The notes: a model not told the origin generated them from the letters alone. Shown: positions 24,490-36,599, numbered from the stretch's first letter. The stretch: DNA of 64,000 bases from Prosapia bicincta (GCA_036971475.1 JBAIZL010000007.1:31687947-31751946); one strand, 5' to 3'. Made by a program: numbers and translations.

Positions 24490-25570
24490 AAACTATAATG
24501 AACACACTAAATTAGATCGTCATGATCCGACCACTGTCGGTAGTTAGAAGCCAAATTTGAAATAGTTAAAGATACCATTAATTTAGAGAACAACATATTG
24601 TAAGATGAAAAGATAATCGTTCAAACAGAAAATTTGGATTTAAAAAAATTCAGTGAGTGATGCAAGATATGGTTTTCTAAATTCTCGTAAAAGTACAAAA
24701 GAAATTTTACGCATAGACAAACAAGAAAGTTATAAATAAAATTACATAAATATCTAATAAGTATTCAAACATAAACATTTTGTATATGATCAACAAAATT
24801 TGTTTTAAAATTCAGCTTTCCAAACCAACATTTTGAAGAGGGTAAAAGTCTATGTGTAGTGATATTAATAAACATATCATGTCTACCTCAACTACAAGAA
24901 TCCTTCACATATATACCGGTCTGCCAAGGAAATACCAATCGAATAATTATTCAATCGTTTCAACACTACAAAAGAAAATACGATGACTCTATAAACTCCA
25001 AACTCTTGAAATACACTGGAGATGTAGCAATTGAAATAAAATCTAAGTTATACAAATTGTTAATTTGCATAAATTTCATTATGTTTTGGAACATAAACAA
25101 CTTATGCGTGCTCAATATCCCTGATCTATCCCATAAAAAGGTTTTAAATGTGAAACAAAAGCAATTACTGAAAACGTATTTTCCCTCACCCTAAAATCAA
25201 AATATCTCAAGTACCGTATTTATTTAAAGAACTAAGTGGAAACTGTAAACTTACTTTCTGACCCATTTCAAAACCGTTGACGAAGTCTAACCTGGTTAGA
25301 GCAGTTTAAAAGCTCTTTCAATAATTAGTTATTAATCAGTGAAACCAAGATGATTGCAAAAACCAACTTTAATCCAAATATTTCCTTCAAATAATCTCTG
25401 ACTTCAGTTGAGTGAAAAATAGAAAGAGATGAATAATCGAAGACATGTTTTTACATTTATAACAAACTTACTTTCTTACAAAAGGAAAATGATAAATTAA
25501 ATCGTTTAAAAAACTTTTAAGGTAAACATTTAAACTGCAACAGTTACCAATAATTATCTTAAATAATTTT
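24490..25570. other. Right-arm-only segment, unrecognised
   Basis: The left arm replaces this interval with the second copy of its direct duplication and the R1-like fragment. A 111-codon frame on the plus strand (24859-25194) has no motif I recognise. No terminal repeats were seen. Confidence 0.4.
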
Positions 25571-26599
25571 GTAATGTAGTAAAGAAACTTCTAAAAGCCA
25601 ATGATGTCCCAACAACATTTATTTTTGTAAATTTAGGATGTACAAGTGTTTGGAATAATACTGCAGGTATTAATAATATATATTGAATATTCTAGGTTTT
25701 TACAGAAATAATAACATAACTTTTATTGATTAAAGGATCTAGAACAAATTTTAGACACAACCTGGCGTTAATATTTCTTATAAATCAAATTTGCTGATCC
25801 GATATTTGCTGAAGTGTTAGTCTTTCTGATAAAATTCGATGATTTCTTCATTACTGCAGCACAACACGTATTTGTTCAAAACGTGTTTATAATACTTTCA
25901 AAATTTCAAGTTCGTTATGTTCTTTTATTCTCTAAGCTTATTACAATTTACTGCACTTGAATATAAATTTGAAGTTCCAACTCACCACCTTTATATCTTG
26001 AGTTAAAACACTTGAGTTAAAACTTTCAAGTTGAGCTCTCTACTTTTCAACTTCCAACTAAGAGCTTCTTTTCTTGACCATCTTCAAGTTTTCTTGTTAA
26101 CTTGGTAGAAGGGTCTTTCAAAACTTCTCAATGCTATGTACACCATCATTCGCAATAATAATGAATTTAAACTGATTTTAAAGTTTCCTATTCAGTTCTA
26201 AATAAGTTGAAAACAAATAAAAAAGAACAATATATACCAAAAAATACGAATAACATAAAAAGACGTTTTAAGCTTTAGCAGACAAGGCATTGGAGGCAAA
26301 ATATACAAGTTAATCATAATTGAAGAGGCGAAGAAAGCTATACGAAAAAAGTTATAATCTAGACAAAATTAAAAAAAAACATTATTTTAAAAGGACCGAT
26401 GCGAGGAAAAGAAGAAGAACAAGCAAGATAACAAAGCTAATAATAGAAGAAAACTTGATGGATCTCTGGAAATAGGGAGAGAAGATGTGTACAAAGCAAT
26501 AGAGAGAGTCGATGTAGTGGAGATATGAGGTGGCCGAAGCAATAAAAGGGAGTGAAGTGCACAAAGCAGTAGACAGAAGAGATATATAGGCCGGTGGAA

Positions 26600-26610
26600 A
26601 GAATATGTAC
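26600..26610. repeat. Target-site duplication, LINE 3' side
   Basis: AGAATATGTAC, identical over 11 bp to 28229-28239. The left arm has one unbroken sequence here (about 9030-9050). Confidence 0.9.
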
Positions 26611-28228
26611 GATTTTTTTTTCCAAGCGAAAAACCTATTGAGGTTATCATCGCCTAACTAAAGTTAAGGTTTTAAAATAAATATTACATAAAACTAATCA
26701 AAGTAAAACAAAATAAATGTTTAAAACTAATTGTAATTATCTAAAACTAAAGAACCTAAAATTATACAAAATTTAAATATTATTAAATAGATTAAGGTGG
26801 CGTAAGAAAGCGAGGACACGGTCGATAGCCGTGACATCGTCTCTTAAAACCACCTTTAAACTACCTCGAAGATCGTAATGTATATATAAATTTGTCAACT
26901 CATTACAATCGAGCAGGATATGCTTGATTGTAATATTATTTCTACAAAACTGACATAGTGGTGGATCCTCATGTCGCATCAACCATCCATGCGTTAACAA
27001 AGAGTGGCCGATGCGAAGTCGAGTAACCACCACTTCCTCCCTACGATTCGAACGAACAGATGTCCTCCATGGTCGGACGGTATTTTTGATGTCCCTCAGC
27101 TTGTTACTATTTACATTTTGACATTCTTCGTTCCAAACAGAGAATAGTGTAGATTTAACTTTGCATACAAAATCTGATGCCATCACACGTTGTGTCGATG
27201 GCAACATACCTGTAGCTAATTTTGCGCCTTCATCTGCTTTGGTGTTTCCAAATATTCCGCAGTGACCAGGCACCCAGAGAAACGACACCTCGACACCTCG
27301 TAATTGGAACCTGTGTACAGAGCACAAGATGTCTCCAACTAAAGGGTTCTTAGTGTGCATTTCCTGAATAGCCTGGAGAGCGCTTTTGGAATCACAACAC
27401 ACAAGATATTTAGATTTTGCAGACGGAATTGATCTTAAAGCTTGGAAAATTGCATAAAGTTCTGCAGTAAAAACGCTACAGGCTGAGGGCAATCCGTAAG
27501 TGAAAGTTTGTCCTTCCATATAAAATGCACAACCTATCCCATTGTCCAGTTTTGAACCGTCTGTGAATATAGTCACAGTTTGTTGGTGAGTTTGATGAAT
27601 CTGCAAAAACTCCTGACGATAAATAACGTCAAGAGTATTGTGTTTTAGGTACATGGACAATGAGAAGTCACATTTTGGCTTTTGTATTGTCCATGAAGGG
27701 ATGTAGCATGATGTTCGTTCGAATATAGGTGGATGTTCTAAATTTAGATTCCTAAAAATGCGCAACGTTCTTATTCCGAAGGGAGCAGTTGAACGTTGAC
27801 GCACATTGTAACGATCCTCGAGGTGGTTATCAAAAACTGCTTTGAATGCCGGATGTTTAGGTTTACTTCGAAGACCAGTGTAATATGAAATTTGTAACAT
27901 TTGACGTCGCATAGAGAGAGATGGTTCTCCAGCTTCAACTAGAAGGCTGGAGATTGGGCTTGATCTAAAAGCACCAGTAGAAAGTCTAAGACCAGCGTGA
28001 TGTATTGAATCCAGGAGTTTCAGAACCGTAGGTCGAGCAGATGAATAGGCTATACAGCCGTAATCTATGCGCGATCTTACAACGGCACGATAGAAACGGA
28101 GCATACAGGTTCTGTCTGCTCCCCAATTTGTACTACTTAGAACTCTCAACATATCCAATATCTTGCTGCACCGGGTCCTCAAACCACGCACATGCGGATT
28201 CCATGAAAGTCTTTTATCCGAATATATC
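26611..28228 (-). mobile_element. 5'-truncated non-LTR retrotransposon with RNase H
   Basis: The insertion runs on the minus strand from 28228 to a nine-A tail at 26621-26613, then two extra bases. It is flanked by perfect 11-bp duplications and is missing from the left arm, so both ends are exact. 5' truncation, a poly(A) tail and target duplication are the hallmarks of target-primed reverse transcription. Sequence begins in the region after the reverse transcriptase (IYSDKRLSWNPHV, open from the first base) and continues through RNase H to the stop, then about 160 bp of 3' UTR. The undamaged frame suggests a young insertion. Confidence 0.95.
26773..28191 (-). CDS. LINE ORF2 C-terminal part: post-RT region, RNase H, zinc-binding tail
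   Basis: 472 codons from the first Met; the frame is open back to the truncation at 28228, so this Met is not a true start. Residues 1-120 are the segment following the reverse transcriptase in Jockey/I-type LINEs (YRAVVRSRIDYGCIAYSSAR; LDSIHHAGLRLSTGAFRSSP; EAGEPSL). Residues about 205-330 are RNase H, with the acidic set at D211 (FTDGS), E244 (FTAELYAI), D267 (CCDSKSAL) and D320 (NTKADEGA), and H310 in WVPGHCG. RNase H degrades the RNA strand of the RNA-DNA hybrid. Residues 413-429 form a possible metal site, CxxC...H...C. Endonuclease and RT are missing, so it cannot move by itself. No stop or frameshift was seen. Exact clade (Jockey, I or a relative) is uncertain. Confidence 0.93.
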   Translation of the reverse strand: MRGLRTRCSKILDMLRVLSSTNWGADRTCMLRFYRAVVRSRIDYGCIAYSSARPTVLKLLDSIHHAGLRLSTGAFRSSPISSLLVEAGEPSLSMRRQMLQISYYTGLRSKPKHPAFKAVFDNHLEDRYNVRQRSTAPFGIRTLRIFRNLNLEHPPIFERTSCYIPSWTIQKPKCDFSLSMYLKHNTLDVIYRQEFLQIHQTHQQTVTIFTDGSKLDNGIGCAFYMEGQTFTYGLPSACSVFTAELYAIFQALRSIPSAKSKYLVCCDSKSALQAIQEMHTKNPLVGDILCSVHRFQLRGVEVSFLWVPGHCGIFGNTKADEGAKLATGMLPSTQRVMASDFVCKVKSTLFSVWNEECQNVNSNKLRDIKNTVRPWRTSVRSNRREEVVVTRLRIGHSLLTHGWLMRHEDPPLCQFCRNNITIKHILLDCNELTNLYIHYDLRGSLKVVLRDDVTAIDRVLAFLRHLNLFNNI

Positions 28229-28239
28229 AGAATATGTAC
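28229..28239. repeat. Target-site duplication, LINE 5' side
   Basis: AGAATATGTAC, matching 26600-26610 exactly. Confidence 0.9.
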
Positions 28240-28740
28240 AAATCAATGGAGAGAAGAGGAAGGAGTAGACGTAGCAGTAGAGAGAAGCGATGGATTGATG
28301 ACAGGAGATGACAGGCGGGCGAGGTAGTGGAGAGGAATTTTAAACGATGAAGTGGAGGTACAAGTTGGACGATATAATAGGAAAAAAGTGAAAAAAGAGT
28401 AAAAACGAAGTAAACGAAGCAATAGAGAAGACAAGTTGTCGAGGCAGTAAGAGAAAATATTTGCAATGAAGTGGACAGAAGTAAACGGTGCAAAGGGGTA
28501 CAAAGCAATTGAAAAAAAGACATGGACGCAGGAATGAAGAAAAAAAAAATACACAAAGAAGTGGAGAGAAAAGGTGGAATAACCAATGGAGGGATGAGGA
28601 TTAAGAAGCAGTTGAGAGAATATGCAGTTGTGGAGGAACGAGATGATTGAAACAGTGGAGAGAAGAGGTGGAAGTCACAGTGGAGAGAAGAGAAGAGATA
28701 TGGAAAATAGAGAGAGGGCGGACAAGCAGGATTAGAAAAC
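28240..28740. repeat. Polypurine repeat region (other half)
   Basis: G+A-rich counterpart of 8500-9050, continuing the tract at 26400-26600 that the LINE interrupts. Minus-strand open frames here are compositional. Confidence 0.75.
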
Positions 28741-29342
28741 TAAAAAATTAAGAGAAGGGAAGCAGTGACAATTGTAAAATTCTTAAGGCACATATAACCA
28801 CAAATTGGCTTTAAAATCCTTAAAGTATGAGAATATTTTAAGGGTGTAATTTGCTCTAATAACCTTTAGAAAGAGTTTTATTAATTTGAACTATATTTTT
28901 CCCGTCAATAAAAGCATTTATAAAATTTCCATTGGAGTACATGCACTTTTATTTCATATTTTTCAACTATAAATCTTTCAACACAACTGTAGTTACATTC
29001 GTTAGTTACAAAGTAGTTAAAGATATGTTTTGAAAACTTTACTTGTTTCAGTACGCTTCAAAAACCCATTTTATTACTTCAAATTGTGGATCAACTTTAT
29101 AATTTTCCAAATAACATTTAATAGAAGCAACCGAACAATTAAACTTTATAAACGTATTTACACAGTTATGCAATGTTCTTGGCATACTTTTTAAAAACGA
29201 AATTATTTCTATTACAAATAATAGCATAGAAGTTAAACTATTTTATTAAGATGCTGACCATTGCACACGGCCTGCAACCGTCGATGCTAGCCGCTTTATG
29301 GAGCGCTGCCGCAGTTGTTAAATATACATCGTATACGATCTA

Positions 29343-29995
29343 ACGCGGTGCGGTTTGTCAACAGCCGCAAATCAACCACAAGGTTGTGCCTACCGTCAGT
29401 GGTCACCACACCGCACGATGGTGGTTAAACATTGGAACATTAACAGGACCGGACAAACTCACCGCAGAACCACGACCGCGTGCCATCTCAAGTGAAAAAA
29501 ATAATTTCAACAAACATTGGTCCGTTTAACATTGCAAAGTGTCCTGCAAATGTAAACGTCCTAAAAAGTGCAATTGAACACTGAATACAATTGATATAAA
29601 GTATATAACAACAAATGTTATACACCGTTACTTTGTTGAAAGTCCTCTGGCTCATTCCATATGTAAATGTGTCGTTCTTCAACATACCTTTAATAAGCCT
29701 TCCAACACCCGTTCAATGTTGGGTTCAAGACTTGCTTCAAATATTTCTTGTTTTGCTCCTTTTATTATTTCAATATTTAATATCAAAATCCAATAAAAAA
29801 GAAATAATAATTAATTGAGCTTTATTAATTTGAAAGCTAAATGATACGTCCTGGATACACCATTTCCTTTGAAGGGAAAGTACTGACAGAGGAGTGGGAA
29901 CCTTACGCTGTCTTGTATTAAATTCCAATATCTTAATCCTTCTATCCTTCAGTGATATTCCTTTCTCCTTTAATATTAAATTTTGCCACAACATC
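29343..29995. other. Right-arm-only insertion, unrecognised
   Basis: The left arm joins the homologs of 29342 and 29996 directly (about 7870-7900). The first 120 bp are GC-rich with short dyads (GCGGTGCGGTTTGTC; GTGGTCACCACAC). The rest is AT-rich, with AATAAA on the minus strand near 29830 and a 75-codon minus frame at 29770-29997 that I do not recognise. No clear terminal repeats or target duplication. It could be a retrocopy or a transposon fragment. Confidence 0.5.
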
Positions 29996-30172
29996 AAAGC
30001 TAAAAATACAATAATAAAAATGTAATATTACAATAATAAATCAAGCATCTTTTATAATGACGATTTGTATAAATAAAAACAAAAAAAATTTAATTCTAAG
30101 AGTTTAAAGTTAGTATTTTTAAGTAATTTGATTTCTATTATATAATATTACAATATATATTTATTACTAAAA

Positions 30173-30176
<4 letters not shown>

Positions 30177-30239
<63 letters not shown>
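30177..30239. repeat. (TA)n microsatellite
   Basis: About 31 TA units, the counterpart of the run at 7632-7673. Confidence 0.96.
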
Positions 30240-30242
<3 letters not shown>

Positions 30243-33085
30243 TTAATATATTAAATATAATAATATATTCATATATATGATAACTATATTTATATATATT
30301 AAAAATTTTATAAATGATATATTGATTCAAAAACGAAAAATAAGTTCTATGTTGAATTTATTAAAATTAAAGTTTTATAGAAATAATTATTTTTCATGTT
30401 TACAATTTGAATAGCACTAATACAATGTAATACACACAGAAATTGTGGTTTTTGAAGTTTTTGTATTGCCCTGTATAATATATCGGTAGAAAGCAAAGTA
30501 AATACTAGTGCGTCCGACCATTCTTTGTTCTCAAGCCTTTGGGAAATATAATAAAAAACACTTCCTTCTAAGTTTCGGTTGGCTGCACTGATTTAAACAA
30601 GAATTTATTCTTACAATATCGTTTGTAATTTCCAGTGGTTCTATAAAGGTGTGAAAATTAGGTCATCTTACCTGGCAAACATTTTATGAAACAACCGACT
30701 ATTTCCTTTCTGTAAAACATCATATTAACTTACAAAATATGAGAGAAAAAATATGCAATAGCACGTACACTGAGCGTAAAAATAATAATTTTAAAGCTTC
30801 AGGCGTTATATAGATGAGAATCTTTATAAAAATAAAAATATAAAGGTATCACAAGTATAACATTGCAGCGGAAATTTTAAAATAAATAGTTTTACTCTGA
30901 AAGAGAAAATCTTAATTAAAAAAAATTATTTGATGTATTTTATGATATTTAAAATTAAACACGACATCGTTTCGTTGTTTACTTTAAATCAGCGATCTAT
31001 AACTAAACGATATGCTTGATGCAGAAATAAAATTATTTATTGAACTGTGTACAATTATTGTTCTGGAACAAACTGCGGGTGAATTTATATTAAATATCAT
31101 AACACTTATTTTTGCTTGCCTCTGGAAAAGTTGCTTTGCAACCAAACCTACACGAGACGTACACACAATATTGTGGTTTAGGTAAATACATAAACTCTAT
31201 TGGTTTAGGTAGAGAAATGCAATATATCTAATAATGAATACAATTCGAGAAAGTATGCAAATGTCTTCACCTACAACTTAGTTGTTGATTTCATCACGGC
31301 TATTTTCAATAAAAATATTACTATATGAAGTAAGACTTTTCTATTACTGTAGGACATAAATATATAGTAATATCTGTTTACAATTAATATACGACTAAAC
31401 ATTCATTTGGTAATACGTTTTTAAATTATTTTAGGTAATTACTAAAATGGTTTGACGAGTGGTGATAAACCACCGCATATAAAGAATTGAATTAAAACAA
31501 TAATTGAAAATAAAACATAGAGTTAAACAATTTATGCTATACAAAAATTAGTCAAAATTAATACGTGAAAAACTAACAATAAATTTAAGCTACACAAAAA
31601 TCCTAAAAATAATTTTATAAAAAAATAATTTTATTAAATTATTTAGATTACATAAGCCCAATAGCACTGTTAATCGTAGCGGAATCAACGCCATTTGTAA
31701 ATATCGCTTTACTGCTAATAATTGAAACTTTAACTCTATATATTAACTTTTAAATTAAATATGTAGATTAATATATTATTATTATTGAGAGTGTAGGATA
31801 ATATACAAAGTGTAATTGCATATGACATATTCTAATCGAATTCTTGAAACCATTTCTAAACACTTGCAGTTTTACTATTTTATGATACATTAATCGTGGA
31901 TCAAAACTGTAACAGATCGACGAGAACCCGTACTAAGCATTTATGTTAATCGCAATATAAAATGAGAATTGATGAATCGATCGATCAAGTCACCAAATAA
32001 AAAAAAAGAATGGATTTAGTTTCTTTCAGAATATTTAGAATTTAGGTAATTATACAATAAATAATCTTAGATTTATTAAGAATTATACCATCATGGGTCT
32101 TTTTAAAAAAATACTAAACCTGGTAAAAGTTGTATATAACATTTTAGACTAAGGGGAAACATTCTGATATCCTGCTAACTGGGATAGATGGGTTAGTGAA
32201 GCATACAGCAAGCAGCGCCTATTTCCTACTGGAATTAGTATAGAGGCAAGTCTTGTTACTTACTACATAACAGCTGCAGTGTTTACTATCGATAATTGAA
32301 TTTTAATATTACATGATATAATCTAGTTTATTTGTTTTTATATCTAATAACCTTAATATCTAATACTTCTAAGCACAAAAATGCCGTCATCCCTTCACCG
32401 TTGCAGGGTTAAAAATACACCACCCGAGTAAGAAAAGCAAGGATTAATGTGACGGTACACATTTGTATGTGCTATGTCAAAGCTCGTAAGGTAATATGTA
32501 GGAATGTGCCTTGAGGTTATCAACAGAGACGTTGAATGTCATCGGCTTAGAAACACAATATCTTATAAATATACACGGTGAATAATTAGACGTCTCAAAA
32601 CTCATATTATGTTTGCAAGAGACATTTTCAGGTTTCTGGTCCAGGATACACAGTGTTTAACCTTATATAAACTTTGTTACAAATTCAAACGTATGTTTAT
32701 ATAGTAGAATTTGTGTTCTGTATAGGAAATTTTATATATGGTAATGTTTACGTAACCATGTTTTTCTTTTTCATATTAGACTTGTTTCTCGCTCATACTA
32801 GGTCAGGAATACGTCCTGTGTATTAAAATGGTCATAATATTATGTTTATTGTAGAACTTAATGATCAAAAACATTTTGAAGCTGATATTTAAATTATTAA
32901 ACTACACAAAACATTGGCCTACAAAAACATTCAAGAAATCGTGAAATACCTTTAGAGAGGTAAAAACAAATAGGCATACACAGAAAAAAGTAATCCACGA
33001 CGAAGATACGTAACTGGCATAAAATATATTGATATAGTGACGTCTTTAATTATTGATCCACTGATCCGGATTTAAGCCAAACACA

Positions 33086-33810
33086 TTTAACCTTGAAACA
33101 CATAATTTGGTATAAAAAGAGGACTATTGTCGTCTACATAGCGTAAAATGGGAAATTGACGAGGGTTAAAATTAAATATAATCTAAAGACAGTATTTATC
33201 AAGAGTTCGCTAAACGTTCGAACGGCGAGTAAATGAAATTGGTTATTTTTTCACATAAGATTTGATTGGGTCCACCCAGTTGTCGAGCACTATGTTATCG
33301 AGTAACACAAGCGTCATTTCGTCAGGGATCATTTGATTCATTTGTACATAAATAGAAATACTAGGCAGGATAGCAGATTTGTTTTGTAGGGAGGCGTGAT
33401 TGTTTTTGTTTTATTTTCGATGTCTCTTGTTTCCATATATCAACGCAACTATTGTATTTCCTGCTATATATCCAAGTTAAAACCAGCTCTAACTAAATAA
33501 TTAAAACCTAAATACTGTCGAAACATTAAAAAAAAAATTATTTTTTTTTTTGTCAACGACGGATAATTTCCAACCATTCGATAGCAAAACACAAAATCTG
33601 AATGTTAACAATTCTTAAATTTACTACATCACTTTATATTGATACTACAATCTCGGTAGATATCGCAAAGGTTATAAAAGGGTAGGTAGCAAGCATTGCT
33701 CGCCATACAACGTTGGCCTAATATCGTGCCTAACTCAGATGAACTATTTTGATCAACGACTCCATAACTTTCTCGATCCCTAGTATTAAAGTATCTAGGG
33801 TAGGGAAATA
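33086..33810. other. AT-rich sequence, nothing recognised
   Basis: Outside the right arm; no gene or element seen. Confidence 0.45.
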
Positions 33811-33960
33811 TAGGGAGACTATAAATAGATTCTCCCTATTTAGGGAAAGACCATTATTGTCAGTCAGTCAGTCAGAGAAAGAGGGGGTTTGGTTGCCCGC
33901 GAGGTAATGCAGCGTCTGTCACGCGACACTGGCTGCGGGTAGAATCAGGGTTTTGGGGTA
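33811..33960 (+). promoter_or_regulatory. Possible promoter: TATA box in a hairpin loop, then a GC-rich leader
   Basis: TAGGGAGA (33811-33818) and TCTCCCTA (33831-33838) form a perfect 8-bp stem whose loop holds TATAAATAG (33820-33828). Downstream are CCATTAT (A at 33853, about 33 bp from the TATA start) and three tandem TCAGTC-like copies (33860-33874) resembling the arthropod initiator. A GC-rich stretch follows with a possible donor CGAG/GTAATG at about 33900. No coding sequence follows; the minisatellite begins at 34122. It could be the promoter of a lost gene, an LTR remnant or chance. Confidence 0.3.
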
Positions 33961-34121
33961 TTTGGGTATTTAGGCCTTTTTGATTAAGATTTGAATCTCA
34001 GGAGAGGTTACTGCATGGGAGGACGGTATATGGATTTTATTCTGGGGGACAACGTTTATTTTTAACATTTGGTACTGGTTGACTGTCATTTTTTAATTTT
34101 TTTTTATTGTAAATTTTAAAC

Positions 34122-34700
34122 ACCCCCCTCGTCAACTACCCCCTCGTCAACTACCCCCTCGTCAACTAACCCCCTCTTCAACTACTCTCTCGTTAACTAC
34201 CCCCTCGTCAACTACCCCCTCTTCAACTACCCACTCGTCAACTACCCTCTCGTCAACTACTCCTTCGTCAATTACCCCCTCGTCAACTACCCCCTACTCA
34301 ACTACACCCTCGTCAACTACCCCCTCGTCAACTAACCACCTCTTCAACTACCCTTTCGTCAACTACCCTTTCGTCAACTACCCACTCTTCAACTACTCCT
34401 TCGTCGACTACCCCCTCGTCAACTACCCTTTCGTCAACTACCCTTTCGTCAACTACCCACTCTTCAACTACTCCTTCGTCAACTACCCCCTCGTCAACTA
34501 CCCTTTCGTCAACTACCCTTTCGTCAACTACCCACTCTTCAACTACTCCTTCGTCAACTACCCCCTTGTCAACTACCCTTTCGACAACTACCCAATGGTA
34601 AACTAGCCCCTTCATTAACTACCCTCTCGTTAATTACACACTCGTCAACTAACCCTTTCTTAAACTACCCCTTCGTTATATACCCTCTCGCATACTAACC
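34122..34700. repeat. 15-bp minisatellite (TCAACTACCCCCTCG)n
   Basis: About 37 imperfect units. In 34350-34575 five-unit blocks repeat as a 75-bp higher-order unit, at least three times. Because 15 is a multiple of three, the minus strand stays open for 95 codons as a VVDER/VVEEW pentapeptide repeat. No promoter, domain or flanking coding sequence supports a protein. Confidence 0.93.
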
Positions 34701-36598
34701 CATTTTTTTAAAATTCTTGGTTGTTTTCCTGTATTATAAAAAAATACATGTTTTTTCTAGCATTTCCTGGTTAATGATTTGAAAAACTTCCTTTTGTTTA
34801 TTTTTTTTACACTTTCAAATTAAAATATATATGTATTACTTTTTTTAAATAAATATATAGTGTTTTTAAATTGAAGGAAAACTATTTTACATAGAAACTA
34901 TAGTAGTTTCCATAAATTCTTTCAGTATTAAAACTACTATAAATAGTTTTATATGAATTTTGAAAGTTGCATAAATAATTTCTAAAGGAATTTCACCCAT
35001 AATTCAAACCATACATGCATTTGAAATCTCAAATACATACATTTACCGCTTAGGCTGAACAACTTGTCGTGTGATCCCATGTTGAAAAATAACAACTTCC
35101 GTAGTGGCCTTCCTCTTACTACAAAAAGTAAGGACTACTTTTGGGAAAGGTATATTTTGAAAAGAGTAAAACTAGCTGCTCAAGTTCAAATAAAAACGAA
35201 TAATGTACATACATCAGTAAAATTACAGCAATGATAATAATAGGTACATAGTAAAATGGAAAACCTTTCGTAACACAAAGTACAATTAGTAAAGAGACCA
35301 TTAAGGTAAAATCTTTTCTGAAGTTCAATCACTAAAAGATTTTTTAGCACTGAAGACAAACTACGACACACCTACTAGGCACCGTCTCACATCACTGCTA
35401 ACGGTATTATTTAAATTTTAAATTGAAAATTAATATTACAAAAAAAATTCTACACAGAATGGAGTGCTTCGTTTTTTAGGGTAAATACATATGATAGACT
35501 AAATTAAAGAATGTAATATTTTAATTATATTTATGTATTCGTTTATGAAGAATTTTCTCAAGGCTTGGACTCATTCTCTTTGGATCTTTATGTATAATTT
35601 GATAAAATTATTGATATTTCATTTAAAATTTAAATAAATAAAAGTTGCAGTGGTGTGGGCCAGTGAATAGTTTGTCACTGCCCGGCCTGGCGAGGGGTGG
35701 GAAGAGGAGTTGAGTTCCGAGAAACTCCTCAATTCCCTGGGTGTCATGTACGAGCGGGAACATTAAAAGCGTCATTTAAAGTGATAAATTGACTTCTGTA
35801 GTTTGTCGTATATTTTAGTTCAAATATTTATCAACTATTTATTTGAGTTATAAGTTAATCATATTCTCTGAGAACATAAAGACCGAAGTCACGTATGACG
35901 TGCGAGCACGTGTGGTATGTAAGACATATACCAGTTCCAGAGAGATAAATTCTACTCTATCAGATTGCGCTTCTTTCTTATACATGCAGCACAACAATCA
36001 TGTTTTACAATACACTACATAGAAATAAATGTACCATTTGTCCGACTTATGGAAACTGACTGATGCATATGTGAGGATGGGGAGAGGATTCTCCCTCCGT
36101 AAAATTCATAAAAAGGGATAAATTTAAATAACTCCAGATTTCCATTTTAATGCAAATAAGATTATAGTTTCTAGACATCTCTCTTAGCCCCGATTGAGAG
36201 CAAGTACACTTCAGGTTAACGCAATGTCTAAATGTTTCCATTCACAATACCAGGGAATCATTGCGCACATTCTTTGCGTCATTTCTCTTGATTTATCACT
36301 TCTTTTAAAACGGTTTGTAATGGGTAGGCGCCTTCTTATGACGCTATTAATAAGTGGGTGTTCTTCAGGTACAAGACTATGTAACAGGCGTTGTGATAAT
36401 ATCTTCGTTTTATTCTCTATGTAAGGGTTGTGTTGTTCCTTCATATGTGTTACCTATCATTACCTAATCTGTTAGGGGATAATAGTAACCGGCTTAAAAT
36501 TATTAAATATGTAGGATTCCTCAAGAAAACCTCCCCAGAACCTCGAATTTCTCCAAAAACGTAGTTCCTTTGCCCGTATTTCGGAGGTTCTCACGCAG

Positions 36599-36599
<1 letters not shown>
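34701..36599. other. Mostly unrecognised; GC-rich hairpin island at 35640-35775
   Basis: 35640-35775 stands out by base composition and includes GAGGAGTT (35706-35713) pairing with AACTCCTC (about 35724-35731), and AGTGA pairing with TCACT. A 77-codon minus frame at 36211-36444 overlaps a plus frame of similar length; neither is recognised. Confidence 0.4.

Larger units (their letters stand above)
20925..33085 (-). repeat. Right arm of the giant inverted repeat
   Basis: Reverse-complement partner of 3375-15075, collinear throughout. Private features are a (TA)n run at 23081-23139, 24490-25570, the LINE at 26611-28228 with its target duplication, and a ~650-bp insertion at 29343-29995. The outer limit is where AAATGTGTTTGGCTTAAATCCGG (minus strand, near 33085) stops matching the left arm at about 3375. 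The inner limit lies in the (TA)n near 20925. Confidence 0.9.

Noticed and set aside
3375..33085. The whole inverted structure as one giant transposon with long terminal inverted repeats (for example a Maverick/Polinton)
   Set aside because: The spacer encodes no integrase, DNA polymerase or capsid-like protein, the arms hold no such genes either, and no target duplication is seen at the outer edges.
34328..34615. 95-codon VVDER-type repeat protein on the minus strand
   Set aside because: It is wholly inside a 15-bp minisatellite; the open frame follows from unit length, with no start context, domain or flanking coding sequence.
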